Positions 11,985 to 23,309 of a stretch of DNA of 64,000 nt are shown in pieces. The notes under the pieces are model-generated. The model ran no database searches, was not told the origin of the DNA, and was given only the letters and a program-made list of their open reading frames with translations. The position numbers were made by a program, and so were the translations under genes. Within the stretch, counting starts at the first letter, position 1, and the number at the start of each line of letters is the position of its first letter. The stretch lies in the NCBI GenBank assembly GCA_963169105.1, contig OY720643.1:79095696-79159695 (forward strand). Reading direction: 5' to 3'. Source of the DNA: Ceriagrion tenellum. Its lineage: Eukaryota; Arthropoda; Insecta; Odonata; Coenagrionidae.

Positions 11985-12810
11985 CCTGATGCTACAAATT
12001 ATATAAGGTTTATTATTTAGCGATATCGACGGTCTAGATTTGATAGTCCATAGATAGTAGCTATTGATTTTTTTACTCAATATTCATCCTCACCCTTTAT
12101 GCCTACTTCCTCCTTCTATCCCACCTCCTACTCTTCTTGCCCTTGTTACCGATTCGTGGAAAAACTCACCCGGACGAAAGAATACCTCCCTTGCGGATTC
12201 CTTATTTAATTCATCCGCATGAAATCCGAGGGTGAAAGGCCTTATTGAGCCCTTTAACCCTCCGGGCCCCCTCAACTGCCTCACTCTCACCTCCTCGCCC
12301 TTTTCGTCTGAAATAAGAGGAGTTGAAGGGAGAATGAAGAGCCTTAGAGCGGTATGAGGGGGGCGAGTGGTTTTTTTTCTCAATGTTAAGTTGGGGATGA
12401 AATACTATTTTTTTATTCCGTGACGCGCGTGAAAGAAGGGGTTTGGTTCTTTACGGGAGGAAAATGCAGGAGTGGAGTTTGGCCTGAATGAAGTGATATC
12501 CTCCCTTTCATCACCAAGGGTGCGATGCGAAACTTTCACGACTTACGATCCCAAAAAAGTGTTATTTTCTTCATTTTTACGATCATGTTCCGCGACTTGC
12601 AACCCTTTCAAATGCAACACTCTTGAGCCCTGCTCGCAGAGGCCTGATTTCATCCCAAGCAATACCAATCGTCCCAGTAGAAAAGCAGTCATTTGATTTC
12701 TGTGCGTTGGTTAAAATAGCACGTCGGACGGTACAAATTTACATTGATGATTACGATTACAGGTAATACAACTAATAGAGCATTTAAGCTTTTCATAGAC
12801 CAGTAATTTT
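11985..12810. other. Unassigned sequence, GC-richer and CT-rich in part
   Basis: 12080-12400 is CT-rich and GC-richer than its surroundings. Open frames at 12090-12383 (-) and 12472-12696 (+) carry no recognisable motif. No gene is supported. Confidence 0.4.
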
Positions 12811-12814
12811 CATT

Positions 12815-13354
12815 CATCGCCCTGTACAAAAGTGTACTTCTTCCCACTTTGCTATATGGTAGTGAAACATGGGTATGTCAGGATAGACATAAGACTAGAA
12901 TAAACGCCGTGGATATAAGTTATCTGAGGAGTTTTTGCGGAAAAAGTAGAATAGATATGACCAGGAATGAGTGGCTTAGATGCTCCAGTAATTGACATAT
13001 ATGAATGGAGTGGGCTTCGTTGGCTTGGCCATGTTGAGAGAATAAATGAGTCAAATAACGAAACAGGTAAATAAAAGTGAAATTAATGGTGTAAGAGGTA
13101 GAAGTAGGCTGAGGAAGTTGTGGTTAAATGTAGATGAGGAAATTCCTAGGAGGAGGAATATTAGAAATCATAAAAACAGTAGGGCGTGTATGAAGTGTAT
13201 GGGGAAATGAGGGAAAAGAGTTTTGCAAGTATATGTCAGTATGGAGGACATTATTGAAGCAGAGTTAGGTGTGCAAATATGAATTTATGAGTGAAACTTT
13301 GTGACTGTGCCTACGCCGGAAGGGAACGGCGTGATTGATATGTATGTATGTATG
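12815..13354 (+). mobile_element. LINE-A C-terminal and complete 3' end
   Basis: The plus strand shows the LINE-A blocks in order: KSVLLPTLLYGSETWV-like, RHKTRINAV, LRSFCGKS, the domain ending LRWLGHVERI, GVRGRSRLRKLW and EEIPRRRNIRNHK. An SFV-type stop region and the 3' UTR follow, with GTGCCTACGCC and GGGAACGGCGTG, and the element ends in repeated TATG units (about 13337-13354). The clean tail marks the true 3' end of the element. Several small deletions put it out of frame, for example around 12975 and 13060. The tail type agrees with the 50590 copy, where it is present as the complement. Confidence 0.85.
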
Positions 13355-13359
13355 CTTTA

Positions 13360-15650
13360 GGACGCGAAGCGCCGTATTTCTCCCATACCTAGAAGCGCCT
13401 CTAGCGGTCATTTTGACCGGTAGATGTTTTCTCTCGTTTTGGTGCGTATGAATAATTTCACGCATGTATAGTATTTTGAAGCGAGTAATTATTTTAAATT
13501 GAAATTAGATTATTTAAAGTAATGAATAATATTTATAAACATTTCATTTTTTCAACTTTAACACAGACTTTGGGGTACACAGATTTATCAGCAGTGGTGC
13601 AATATACAATTATAAACGGTGGTAGCTTAGTGTATAAACATTTTGCAGTGTAACTAGAAGTATGTTATTTGCAATCAGGGAGTAGTGATATCATGTATGT
13701 TAAAGCATTATGTAGATCAGAAACCTGACTTATCGGCGTGGGCATTATAAGTTCATCCTCTCAAGGCTCTCTTCCAAGATGGCAGAAACAAGACTAAAAT
13801 AGAAACTTACAGAACTCCGGGAGCCTCAAAAATAAAAGAAAAACTTCAAAAATCTAGAGGGAACCTTATTTTATGTCATGAGAAACGAAAACATCGCCAA
13901 GGGCTGCTAGGAAGAGAATATCAATGGGTATTTGAACGGGCGGAAGAAGTAGCGGAATAGTCACAAAGAAGGGAGACAGGGAGAAAAGATAAGTTCACCA
14001 GGGAAAAGCTTCAAGGTAGAAAAAGATGTTGACAAAGACCAACATAAAGTTAGCGGGACAATATTGAAATGGAATATTTGGAGTATATATTGACGAAAAC
14101 AAGCGCAATCCTTGAGTGAAAATAGAAATTAGAAGAAAAACAAGAATAAGAAAATTATTGTTGTTGATTATCTCTTCCATGAAATTTAATGATAAAAATC
14201 AAGGCGAAAACTTTTTAATGACGTTTATTCTGTAAACTCTACTGCGTTTTGTAGAAATGTCAAGTGCAAAATTTTGTATGTTGCCCCCTAGGGCTGTATT
14301 TGAGTTGAATCCTCCGTTTGTCTTCGTCACCGGCCAAGCTATGTACCCCTGATGACTGATCTGCTTGTGTAATTTTGGTGGACCACAGTCTTCTTAATAG
14401 ATATTACAAAGCCGTTACTACTGCAACTACGCCAATGTGTAGTCTTTCTGAAGGTGGCACACAAAGAAAAAAAGAAAAAGTTAAACCCATTCATTTCACT
14501 GCAAATTCAACGCCATTTGTAACGTACAAATACTACGTAATAATTTGATTTCTCGTGCACAGTTTACGCAAAATGAAATATTTCATATTATAATAATTGT
14601 TTTTCAGACATGAAGGTGTCACGCTGAGTCTAAGACTCTAAGAGATGATTATTTTTCCTTGAATTTCAAAATATGCACCGAAAACAGGAGTCTTAAACTG
14701 CTTTATTCAAGAAAAACTTACAAAAAGAGAATTTAATTATCATTTCCATTAATGACTATACGTTATATTACAATGCACTGACCAATGTACATAAATGAAA
14801 GATAGTAATGAAAGTTTTACTTAGATATCCAAAGTTGATGCCATTACAACCTTTATACCTGAGATGATAATTCAAAGGGGATTTTAGGTTGGACTTGGGA
14901 AAAGAAATCATTTTTACATGCTTATATCTAATTCCTCCTGAGCTGAGTGTACTACAATAAATTTACTGCCAATCCTTGTAATAAAATTCCTGAATTTGTA
15001 CAAAGGAAACCGAAGCAACTCGCACAATATATTTGATATATGTCGTAAGACAAAGTTGTATGTCAGGTTCACAATATCATACCCGGCTTCTGGCTTCCCT
15101 CGGTAAGGAACCCGGTTTAAAATCCGTAGACGGTAAGAATTATCAGCTGTTTAACTAATTATTTTTTTAATTCGATATTCCACCGCTATCGTGAAAGTCC
15201 TTGATAGGGTGGCTGAAAGTAGTACCTTTTACTGATTAAAGTTCATTTTCACGAGCATTAAAATTCACAGTGAATTATATGAAAACTTTCTATTTATGGC
15301 CAAATACCCACCAGTCGTCCGATGTTTCATCCGTATATTCCGACATCATGCCACAACTTTTTCAGTTCCAGCTGAAAATAGGGTCTAAGGAAGCATTAAA
15401 GGTTCGCTTTAACTCTCCAATGTTTGGCTATTAAAGGCCTCAAGGATTTTATGACTCAACAACCGCAATAGATAAAAAAAGACAAGTCACCTAAAACCCT
15501 AACCTACTAGCTAAAGCAGTGCTCTACAGCAGGAAGCGATGTGAAAATTAACCGTAGAATAAGTTCTAGAAGCTTACAGTAACCCTGATGACGACTATTC
15601 TCCAATTTTGTCGGTTACGTACTATAATAATAATCGTGTAAAGTGAGGAG
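13360..15650. other. Unassigned sequence
   Basis: No supported gene or repeat is seen in this stretch. 13990-14180 holds a minus-strand 61-codon hydrophobic frame with no motif. Confidence 0.45.
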
Positions 15651-15654
15651 GACA

Positions 15655-16401
15655 GGGGGCATCCATTAATTACGAGAGGCGATTTTGGCGTATTTTCGAC
15701 CCCTCCTCCCGTGGTGAGATTTAGCTCGACCACCTCCCTCCTCCCCCTAATATCACGTGAGATATTTCAAAATACGTATTTTTAGTGTAAATACTGTATA
15801 AAATAGTGTATCTGTTCTTGATTGTGTTAAATTTATAAAAAAACATAATTTGCTTAATTATTTTTATTTAAGACTTCTAAGAACGTAGTCTAGACTCACA
15901 GTGAGAAAATGGAACAATAAAATACTTAAATAGGAACTACTAAAATCCGTAAATAATACTCGTTCTAATTCAGTCCCCGGGGACTCATGTGTGGTCTCAA
16001 GAGTGACTACTGGAACCAACATGTCCATGTGATTTTCAGCAAAATCATCTGCTCCTTCAACCTCGCTATGATTTAGCCACTCTAAACTGTTGTTGCTTGC
16101 ACGCGTTTCTCGCGCGTTTGACTGGCCGGTGGTTGGTTAACAATCGAGGGGCTACTGTGCTACTTTGTGGCGTTCGCATAACCGCAATAAATATTATTGT
16201 GAAGGATTTAGCCATATTGTAGTGGAGAAAAATGTTGTACTTAATTTAACCCCGTTTTCTCTCAATTTACATTTTCTTGCGGAAAAAAAATTACGTGATA
16301 TTTACCGGGACCCCCCCCCCTCATCCCCACGTAAGATTGGGTGAGATTCAGCTCGACCCCCTCCCCCCCCAAAACGCCTCACGTAATTAATGGACGCCCC
16401 C
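15655..16401. mobile_element. MITE-like DNA element with terminal inverted repeats
   Basis: The left end reads GGGGGCATCCATTAATTACG and the right end is its inverted counterpart, CGTAATTAATGGACGCCCCC, with one mismatch in the first 19 bases. Similarity continues inward for about 110 bases, through AGGCG..TTTTGG, a C/G-rich tract and an AATATCACGT block. A subterminal GTGAGATT(T/C)AGCTCGACC motif occurs near both ends in the same orientation (15714 and 16339). The 747-bp interior has no open frame of note, so this is non-autonomous. No clear target-site duplication was found by eye. The transposon superfamily cannot be assigned from the ends alone. Confidence 0.78.
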
Positions 16402-16448
16402 ATACCTAGCACAGTTGCCTAGCCAGTCGCGCAGTCCCCAGGTGGGAA

Positions 16449-16710
16449 GATTGGGATTTGATTCGGTTGGATATTTGGGGAGGCGACCGACGGCTAAGGT
16501 AATTTGTGCCATAGGGGACAGGTAAGGGAAAAATAATAGATACCCGGTGTCGGTATTAGCCTGCTCTTAACTAAAGGCGCCAAGGGGACCACGGTTTAAC
16601 GTCTCATCCGACAGACGGAGTACTGTACTTGAAGTTTCCTCCACAAGACAATCAAGTAGGGGTCGGGTGTCCTCTGTAAAATATCGTCCTCTGCAGAGAG
16701 GGAAGGTTGA
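16449..16710 (-). mobile_element. SINE-1 copy a
   Basis: Minus-oriented copy of a roughly 260-bp repeat also found at 20165 (+) and 24632 (-). In plus reading it starts with the complement of a CCAAT/AATCC tail, then GGGGAGGCGACC, GTGCCATAGGGGACAGGTAA, CCCGGTGTCGGTATTAGCC and GGCGCCAAGGGGACCACGG. It then runs through GTCTCATCCGACAGACGGAG and TCCTCCACAAGACAATCAAG. Here the 5' head beyond the box B position is worn. It lies 48 bases from the right end of the MITE. Confidence 0.8.
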
Positions 16711-17133
16711 GCTACTGTCACTTTAAGCTGTCACACTCCTTCAGCACCAGCTCTCAGACGTGTCAAAACTAACATGCCTGGAGTAAAAGAAGAAAAACTA
16801 TGTATACTTCCCCATGATCTTTATAATTTAAAATTTCATAACGTGCTACACAAGGTTGTTCTTTTCTTTTACTTTACAATGGAAGAGTAATTCAAAACGG
16901 TGTCCAAAAACATTAAGTCTAACAGGACGGAGGCTTATAGACTGCCATATCGAAAATCATCCTTTTGTTAGAGCTGGTGTTTCGATTTTCTGGGCTGGTG
17001 ATTTACAAATTATCAATTCAACTTACTTAACCCTGCATTGGATGTCTTACTTCTTGCGGCTATTGTCAAAAAGAGCTCGGGGTTTTTCTCCGTAGACAGC
17101 TAACCGTTGGGCGAGCTCCTTGCAGAGATAAAT

Positions 17134-17318
17134 CCTTAAGATAAGATTTTACATTTGTGTAAATTTCTCGAGCTCGCCACCGGGTAAGAAATTCATAGGC
17201 AGCCAACGTTTCGGGTTCCAACTCGTTGCCCATTCTCAAGGTTACTACTGCGTCGGCTGCCTATGAATTTCTTACCCGGTGGCGAGCCCGAGAAATTTAC
17301 ACAAACCTTAAGATAAGA
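17134..17318 (-). mobile_element. Fold-back element with 13-bp target-site duplication (module 4)
   Basis: Arms 17155-17204 and 17255-17305 are nearly perfect inverted copies of about 50 bases. They include CTCGCCACCGGGTAAGAAAT and its complement on the other side. The whole element, 17147-17305, is bounded by the direct repeat CCTTAAGATAAGA at 17134-17146 and 17306-17318. The spacer, read on the minus strand, has CTTGAGAATGGG, a loop, CCCGAAAC and GTT (17208-17240). This is the same shape as the CTGANGA modules, with the first block diverged. A 13-base duplication is typical of target-primed retroposition and longer than most cut-and-paste transposons make. Confidence 0.8.
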
Positions 17319-17319
17319 G

Positions 17320-18480
17320 CTACACTTTTCGAATATTGCCTAAAACCTCAACGTGACATTTCGGCCCTGAATCAGTAATTGCAGTAAAACGTCCATAAGA
17401 TTTGGCGTCGAATCGAGGACCTCGTACGGTTTTACGCAAAGGGTTGGCCAATGCTGACGCCGGGTTTCTCTCTGCCCTTACAGCGTCCCAAAAACCTTTT
17501 CTCATGAATTCACATCCTTAATTCACGAATCATTTCATTTCGCCTTTGGTCGTGTCCCAATATTAACGAACGACAACAGCTGAACAGGAATAGTTCTACA
17601 ATCAGTTGCAAAAGCGTAGAATTAATAATTATAAGATTAAAGTCAAAAAACAAAATCTTTAATGGAAAGTACTGGGAAGAGGAATGCAAGAATTAAAAAT
17701 ACATTGCAAAGGCTAAGTATCATGCTGTGTTTATATTTACAGTCATTGTTGCTGCGTGGAAAAAGAGATTATTGGACCAATGAAATAGGCTATATAATAA
17801 GATATTTACCCTATTATCAGTTCTAGCGATTATTGTACGGGGGTTGAAAATATATCCACCAATTCAAGCTCAAACTTGAGTGACCTGATATTTTTTAAGC
17901 AAGCAATTACAGCTGAGCATACTGGGTTTAAGGCCTATTATACTCGAATTAAAATTTATTTGCAGTTTGACAGAAAATTAGATAATAATCTTTACGATAT
18001 TTGACTATATAATGGGTAATGCAATATGTTTGGGTGGAGCGTTGCCTCCACAAATAGTTGCTTGTAAACATTAGTCATGTCTATTTCGTGCTTAAAAGTA
18101 ATTTGTTTCCAAAAATTGTTTTGAGTCATAAGGATTAATTGTTTGACAAATACATCAGGGCAGCGAAGGAATTTTAAGTCTTTTACTCCCTGAATCACCC
18201 ATATTGAGGTAGTACATTTGGCAATCTCTACTAGAAGCCCCCTCAATCGCAAGGATCCTCTTGCCCCCTAAAAACAAAGAACCTCGGACGGTCACGAAAG
18301 CACGTGAAGCACAGTTAAAATAGGGTTTGGATTCTAGCAGAACTAGTACAAATATGAGAGCACATCTGAGCAGCGGGACGAGGTAAAAATATTCCCCAAA
18401 ACCCATTTATTCCTACTTTAGATTTCCTTCCGCACCGGTTGTGCGATATCCAAGATTTCTGGGATAGGAGGCGTTAATAC
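17320..18480. other. Unassigned sequence
   Basis: No supported gene. A minus-strand 61-codon frame at 17320-17505 includes a stretch reading AAACCCGGCGTCAGCATTGG that resembles the middle of SINE-1. This could be a very old SINE-1 remnant or chance. The overlapping frames at 17992-18252 and 18155-18406 have no motif. Confidence 0.35.
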
Positions 18481-18559
18481 TTGAGGTGGAAGGACTAGGC
18501 GGCAGCCAGGCATCTCCTGGTAATCGGGAGTATTTTGAATCACCGCGGGAGGTATTTTG

Positions 18560-19330
18560 CATTCAGGGACCAGCCATCTTCCCCAACTCCCTCCCTCTCT
18601 CTCTCCAAAGCCCTAGCGGTGCCTTTTTCTCTTCTCACACTTCACAAACCCTCCTCCTCCCACATGTCCGACCATAAATACTCGATGCGCGATATGAATG
18701 AATGTGCTCCTTTTCTCGGACCCCTCTTTCCGCGGCAGAGAGGAGGAGATCTACCCCTATTTTTTTCCCAAACCTCCCCCTCGTTCCCCGGGTCTGCTAT
18801 CCCAGTCTAGTCCCCAAAGGAACCATTCCTTCTTCTTTCTTCTCCCTCCAACCCCTTTCCAGCGCTCTTGTCTCTTTGCGCTCCACCGACAAGAAACCTT
18901 CACCCCCTCCCTTTTAGTTATCCCTCTCTCCCCCATTCACACACCCCTCCTATTCCATTGGAACCTGACTTCCAACCCTCCTACCGCTCCCTATTTATGG
19001 AAAAACGGTCTGAAGGGAGCGGAGAAGAGTATAGAGGCGGCACAAACTTCTTCCATCTTTCGGCGCCTCCCCGTGTATATTGATTCCTCCTCCCCTCTTT
19101 CCCTCGCGCAAATACGGCAAGGGGTTTGGGGGGGGGGGAGAATCGGGGCTGGGTTATATATATATTTTTTTTTTGTCTTATTTTTACATACTTTTTAATT
19201 TCCTCGCCTCTTTCTTTCCCCGGTCCGAAAAAGGACAATGCCTCCTCTCGAGGGGAACCGAGTCATACCCACATCCTCCTCTTGTCTTCAATGCTTTATC
19301 CAATCCCCCCGGCTCTCTCGTTGCCGGAAA
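18560..19330 (+). repeat. Polypyrimidine, GC-richer low-complexity tract
   Basis: Dominated by CTCC, CCCTC and TCTTC runs on the plus strand, with a G-run near 19130 and a short TA/T run near 19155. Five open frames overlap here in different phases (the longest 166 codons, 18698-19198). All are rich in Pro, Ser and Leu, as expected from C/T bias. Overlap in all phases and on both strands argues against coding. It could be a degraded low-complexity satellite or an old regulatory island; the sequence does not decide. Confidence 0.5.
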
Positions 19331-19754
19331 AGTTCTCCTCGGTGAGCGGGGTTGTCTGTGAGTGAGTACGGGGAATATTATGATGGGTGTGAGTTGCAGG
19401 TGAGTTGAAGAATGGTATGGTTTCTGCCTCTCCATGGAGTTGCGCTGACTGGAATGGGACAAACATGACGGATTAAGCCACGGGATTCTATTCTTCTAAC
19501 CATCTGCATGTGATTCTACGAAACATTTCACTGGTTAAGTGCATCCTCATGGGTACAGTACTCCGAAAATATGTTCAAAGAGCAAGAATATGTTCTACAA
19601 GTTGTCAAGTGCAAGTTATTTCAAGAAGGATTACGATGGTAATGCTGTGAGAGTGCTGAAATTCATTCAGTATTTTCTTTATGACAACTCCCCAAATGGA
19701 ACATCGAAAAATATGTTGGATTCGATGATTTATGTGGCATACGTAAATAGGTGT

Positions 19755-20140
19755 GAAAACATTTGTGTGCAGTGTAGCACTCTATGGACCTGGAGGATGG
19801 ACCATTGATAAGGATGACCAGAGCAGACTAAAAGCCTTCGAAGTCTGGTGCTGGAGGAGGGTGCTGAAGATAAAATGGACGGATAAAATAAGAAATGATG
19901 AAGTGTATGGAAGAGTAGAAGAGGAAAGGACCATATGGAACACCATAGTGAAAAAAAGAATAAGATGGATTAGACATACCCTGAGACAATGTGGGGTTTG
20001 TGAAGAACAACATTGAAGGTAAAATAGAAGGAAAAATCCCCAGAGGAAGACCGATGTAAAATGCTCACGTTCAAATGGACGGATAGAATAAAAAACGAGA
20101 AAGTTATCATATACGTAGAATCAAAGAAGGCTTCATGGAA
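19755..20140 (+). mobile_element. LINE-B C-terminal fragment with partial internal duplication
   Basis: The frame at 19753-20016 carries TFVCSVALYGPGGWTI, SRLKAFEVWCWRRVLKIKWT, DEVYGRVEEERTIWNTI, KKRIRWIRHTLRQ and then the remains of the NGFVKNNIEG block, shifted out of frame. This is the thumb and C-terminal region of the VWSVALYG-type LINE. From about 20070 a second, more diverged copy of the AAATGGACGGATAGAATAAA region begins (compare 19873). Part of the domain is therefore duplicated, or a second fragment was inserted. SINE-1 copy b follows at once. The 5' part of the element is missing. Confidence 0.85.
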
Positions 20141-20164
20141 AAAAATCAGAATACCGTCATAACT

Positions 20165-20427
20165 TCAAGGGTTCAAATCCCTGCGGAGGAGGGTATTTTT
20201 CAGAGGCCCGATCCCTACATGAGTGTCTTGTGGAGGACACTTCAAGTACAGTACTCATTTCTGTCAGATGAGACGGTAAACTGTTGTCCCCTCGACGTCT
20301 TTCGTTATGAGCAGTCCATGGCCGATGCCGGGTTTTATCAACTCTCCCTCCTTTACCTGTCCCCTATGGTGCAAATTCCTTTAGCTGGTTGGTCGCCTCC
20401 CTAAAATCTAATCCAATCCAATCCAAC
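20165..20427 (+). mobile_element. SINE-1 copy b with box B and tail
   Basis: This is the plus-oriented, best-preserved SINE-1. The head has GGGTTCAAATCCC (20169-20181), a good match to the tRNA box B (GGTTCRANYCC). Next come CTGCGGAGGAGG, TGAGTGTCTTGTGGAGGACA, GATGAGACGGTAAACTG, GCCGATGCCGGGTTTTATCA, TTACCTGTCCCCTATGG and GGTCGCCTCCC. It closes in an AATCC/CCAAT tail (about 20409-20427). No box A is clear upstream. A box B with a simple tail and no coding capacity fits a Pol III SINE mobilised by a LINE. The open frame across it (20135-20404) is incidental. Confidence 0.82.
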
Positions 20428-20429
20428 GA

Positions 20430-22560
20430 GAATTAAGAATTAAGCTAAAGGAAAAATGAAAAGCTGAAGTTGTCTAGTCATAGGGATTGATTGGCCAATG
20501 ATGGCGAAGGTGAAATTAAAACTTTTAATCGAATAATATGATTATATGAGTGGACATATGAATTGGGATATGCTGCATACTAATTTGTGGAATTTTGACT
20601 GCTGATGTTGGTGATGATATGATGAACAAATGGTGATATAATTAACAGTTAGAAAGAAACGTTACAGTGCATATGACTGCGGTGGTTGTAGGAAACATCA
20701 GCAATCAGCCATTTGCTTTAGCTGGGATAAACGATCAGCAAGCTCATTCAAGAATTAGATCCTTGACACTTTGGTTGAAATTTAGAGTAAATAAAAGTAC
20801 CTCAATTTATTTTAAAATCATTTCATTTGATAACAAGTGTTACCATCACTTAGGTAGAGTTTTTAGAAGGATTTTATTCACTAGAGAGCAGGGAAAGCGT
20901 CTGGAAATGGAGAACTCATAAAAATTTAAGTATCATATTTAAGTTGTGACGTCAGCTAAATGCTTCCTAAAAACCTCATATGTATAATTATACATTTGTA
21001 TCAATTAGAGATATATATATTTTCAAATTTTCTATACCTTAATGCCTATCAACGAACTTTTAGAAGCGCAAAATCATTTTTTAATTCACCAAATAAAAAA
21101 ACGCTTCTCAGTGGCCTAACATTGGATGTTGGTTTGTCTCTTATATTTTACATGGATTTTTACGTGGAAGAGGAAATATTAGTTCTTTATCTTTGCTGAA
21201 GGAAAATTAAAAAATTATATTGATAATGTGTAAAAAAGCGAACTTTTCGCAGAAATATGTCTAATTGCTGTTAGATTGCCGCTACGTTACTCGGTTTCCT
21301 TATGGCATAGTTTGTTCTATAGGAATTATATCTTAAATATTGCAACAAAGCATTTTTATTTGAAGAAAATATCAATGTCCTGTATACTTAAGAACATGTA
21401 CTGCAAATAACAATAGTTTTTCCATTATACTTGTTCCTCAATGGTTGAACCACTCCACCCACCATTTAATTAGCTGATTATCATGTCCACATCAATTAAT
21501 AGATATGTATGTATATACATATAAGCAAAATCGATGTGAATGATAACAGAGAAGAGATCAAGAATCAGGCAAACTAGTATATGCAATAGAGAAGGTAGTA
21601 AATATTCTGAGAATAATCCTGGCACTACTGAAGATAGAGAAAGGTAAGCGCAGTTACAGGAAGAGAAGAGATAGAATGCCGGATATATTTTGAAAATTGA
21701 GCTTAAAGTTAGCAATATATATTTTTAACTATGTGTTGAAACTAAGAAAATCCAATAGGTCGAAGAAATTAAAGAAAAATATGTGAAATAAAATATGTGA
21801 ATAGCGGAAGACGCAAAGAAAATTTTTTTTTGAAATATTTGTAATTATTAATATAGTAATATTAATATAGTATTGTATTAATATATTACTATATTATTAT
21901 AGTATAGTTAATTATTTATTTAGTAAGAGCTTTGGATTTTTGAAGAGATGCAAAGGAAGAAAAATATACTACTCAGACGGGAGAGTGGAGGAGAAAGTAG
22001 CTAATAAAATTAAGAACTATTGGAAATGAGAAATGATGGAAAATCGATTCAATTCAAAATTGATTCATCATGTTCTTTGCTCTTTTGGTGACCCAAGCTG
22101 AGTTTATCTGGCACTATATTTGTGTTTTAAATATCAATGGATGAACTCCGTTTTTTCTTGAACCCTGAATGCTACTTCAAAGGTGACAGCGTTTGTGAGG
22201 CTGGTTAATGCATCGTGATATAGACATGCATATCGCTGAATCCCGTGGTCCAGCCAACTATGGTCCAAACTCTACGGAAGTTCCTGCATTGCATGAGCCT
22301 CAGGAGAGAGTGGGGAGTTCCCGGAAGCTCCTCACTCCCTTCCCCAGAAGCTGAAAAACTTACCCACTCCTTCGAAATCGGTCGGGATAAAGGCCAAGAC
22401 TCCCCAACCCTCCTCCGATATCTTCCCGCCTTTGGTAAAGGACTCCTTTTTTTATTCTTACTTCTTATACACGTTCCCTCTTCTCTTTGATCGATTGCTC
22501 TCCCCCCATGGAAGAACAAGGTGAAGAGTCATACCCCATGAAAATTCATACCATTAATGT
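20430..22560. other. Unassigned AT-rich sequence with one AT palindrome
   Basis: No gene supported. 21843-21900 is an AT-only palindrome (TAATATAGTAATATTAATATA mirrored as its complement after a short GTATTG centre) that could extrude as a cruciform. 22240-22490 is GC-richer, with overlapping open frames on both strands and no motif. Confidence 0.45.
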
Positions 22561-22569
22561 GTCACAAAT

Positions 22570-23300
22570 TTATTTCACGGGAAATTTGAAAGTGGTGGTA
22601 GCTTGGGGGGGGAGGAGGTAATGGCGGGGGGAGATGGAAGGGTGCGGGAGTACGTTGTAGGTTGAGTGGAGGCGGGGAGAACGGAATAAATGCCGGAACA
22701 GGTGGAATGAGGAGATGGATACGAGAGGAGAGTGAGGGCTTGATGGGAGCCTGTGGAGTGAGGATGGGTGGTCTTGATGGGAGGATAGGCTGATTCCTTG
22801 TGGAGTGTGGGAGGTGGAGTTTTCGGTGGAAGAAGAAAAGACATAAAAAATGAACGTCTTTCGTACTTTCTTGCGAGGAAGGAGAATTATGTTCGTCCGT
22901 TTAATATGGAAGGGTCCAGGGAGAGGGAGGGTTGTGGAGGCTCTTGAAGAGTGGTGCGGTGGGTGGAGGATCTTCTGAAGGGGGATGGGATGGGATGGGC
23001 CCAGTCTGCTCCGTGGGACAGAACTCTCATGATTCATCTTTGCTCTAAAAAGGCTGGATCAAAAATGTTTTTGGTGAGGAGGGAAGAACGGAGGAATGGG
23101 TAGTGAGGGAGTTCGGAGGAAAGAGAATTTTGGAGCTGTGTAAGGAGGGAGATTGGGGCGGTAGGAAGAGGTCATGGGAACGAAGTCAGTTGTGTGGACC
23201 GGGAATTCTCCTTCTCTTCTTCCTGCAAGTCCCTTTCCCTCCTTCTGCCAATTCTTCTCCTTCTCCAGCATCCAAAGGACATGAGAGTTCATCCGTCTTT
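22570..23300 (-). repeat. Polypurine (plus strand) low-complexity tract
   Basis: The plus strand is rich in GGAG, GGGA and GGGG runs, including an 8-G run near 22607 and a 6-G run near 22627. Its complement gives a 155-codon minus frame (22570-23037) with strong His/Pro/Ser bias, which is compositional. It is the mirror of the polypyrimidine tracts at 18560 and 30430. Potential G-quadruplexes are likely on the plus strand. Confidence 0.5.
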
Positions 23301-23309
23301 CAATTCTCC

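Noticed and set aside
17455..17490. Old SINE-1 copy around AAACCCGGCGTCAGCATTGG (minus strand)
   Set aside because: About 20 bases resemble SINE-1, but the flanking blocks do not align well enough to call.
18698..19198. 166-codon open frame as a gene
   Set aside because: Polypyrimidine tract with several overlapping frames in all phases; compositional.
22570..23037. 155-codon minus-strand frame rich in His/Pro/Ser
   Set aside because: It is the complement of a GGAG-rich tract; a second minus frame overlaps it in another phase.
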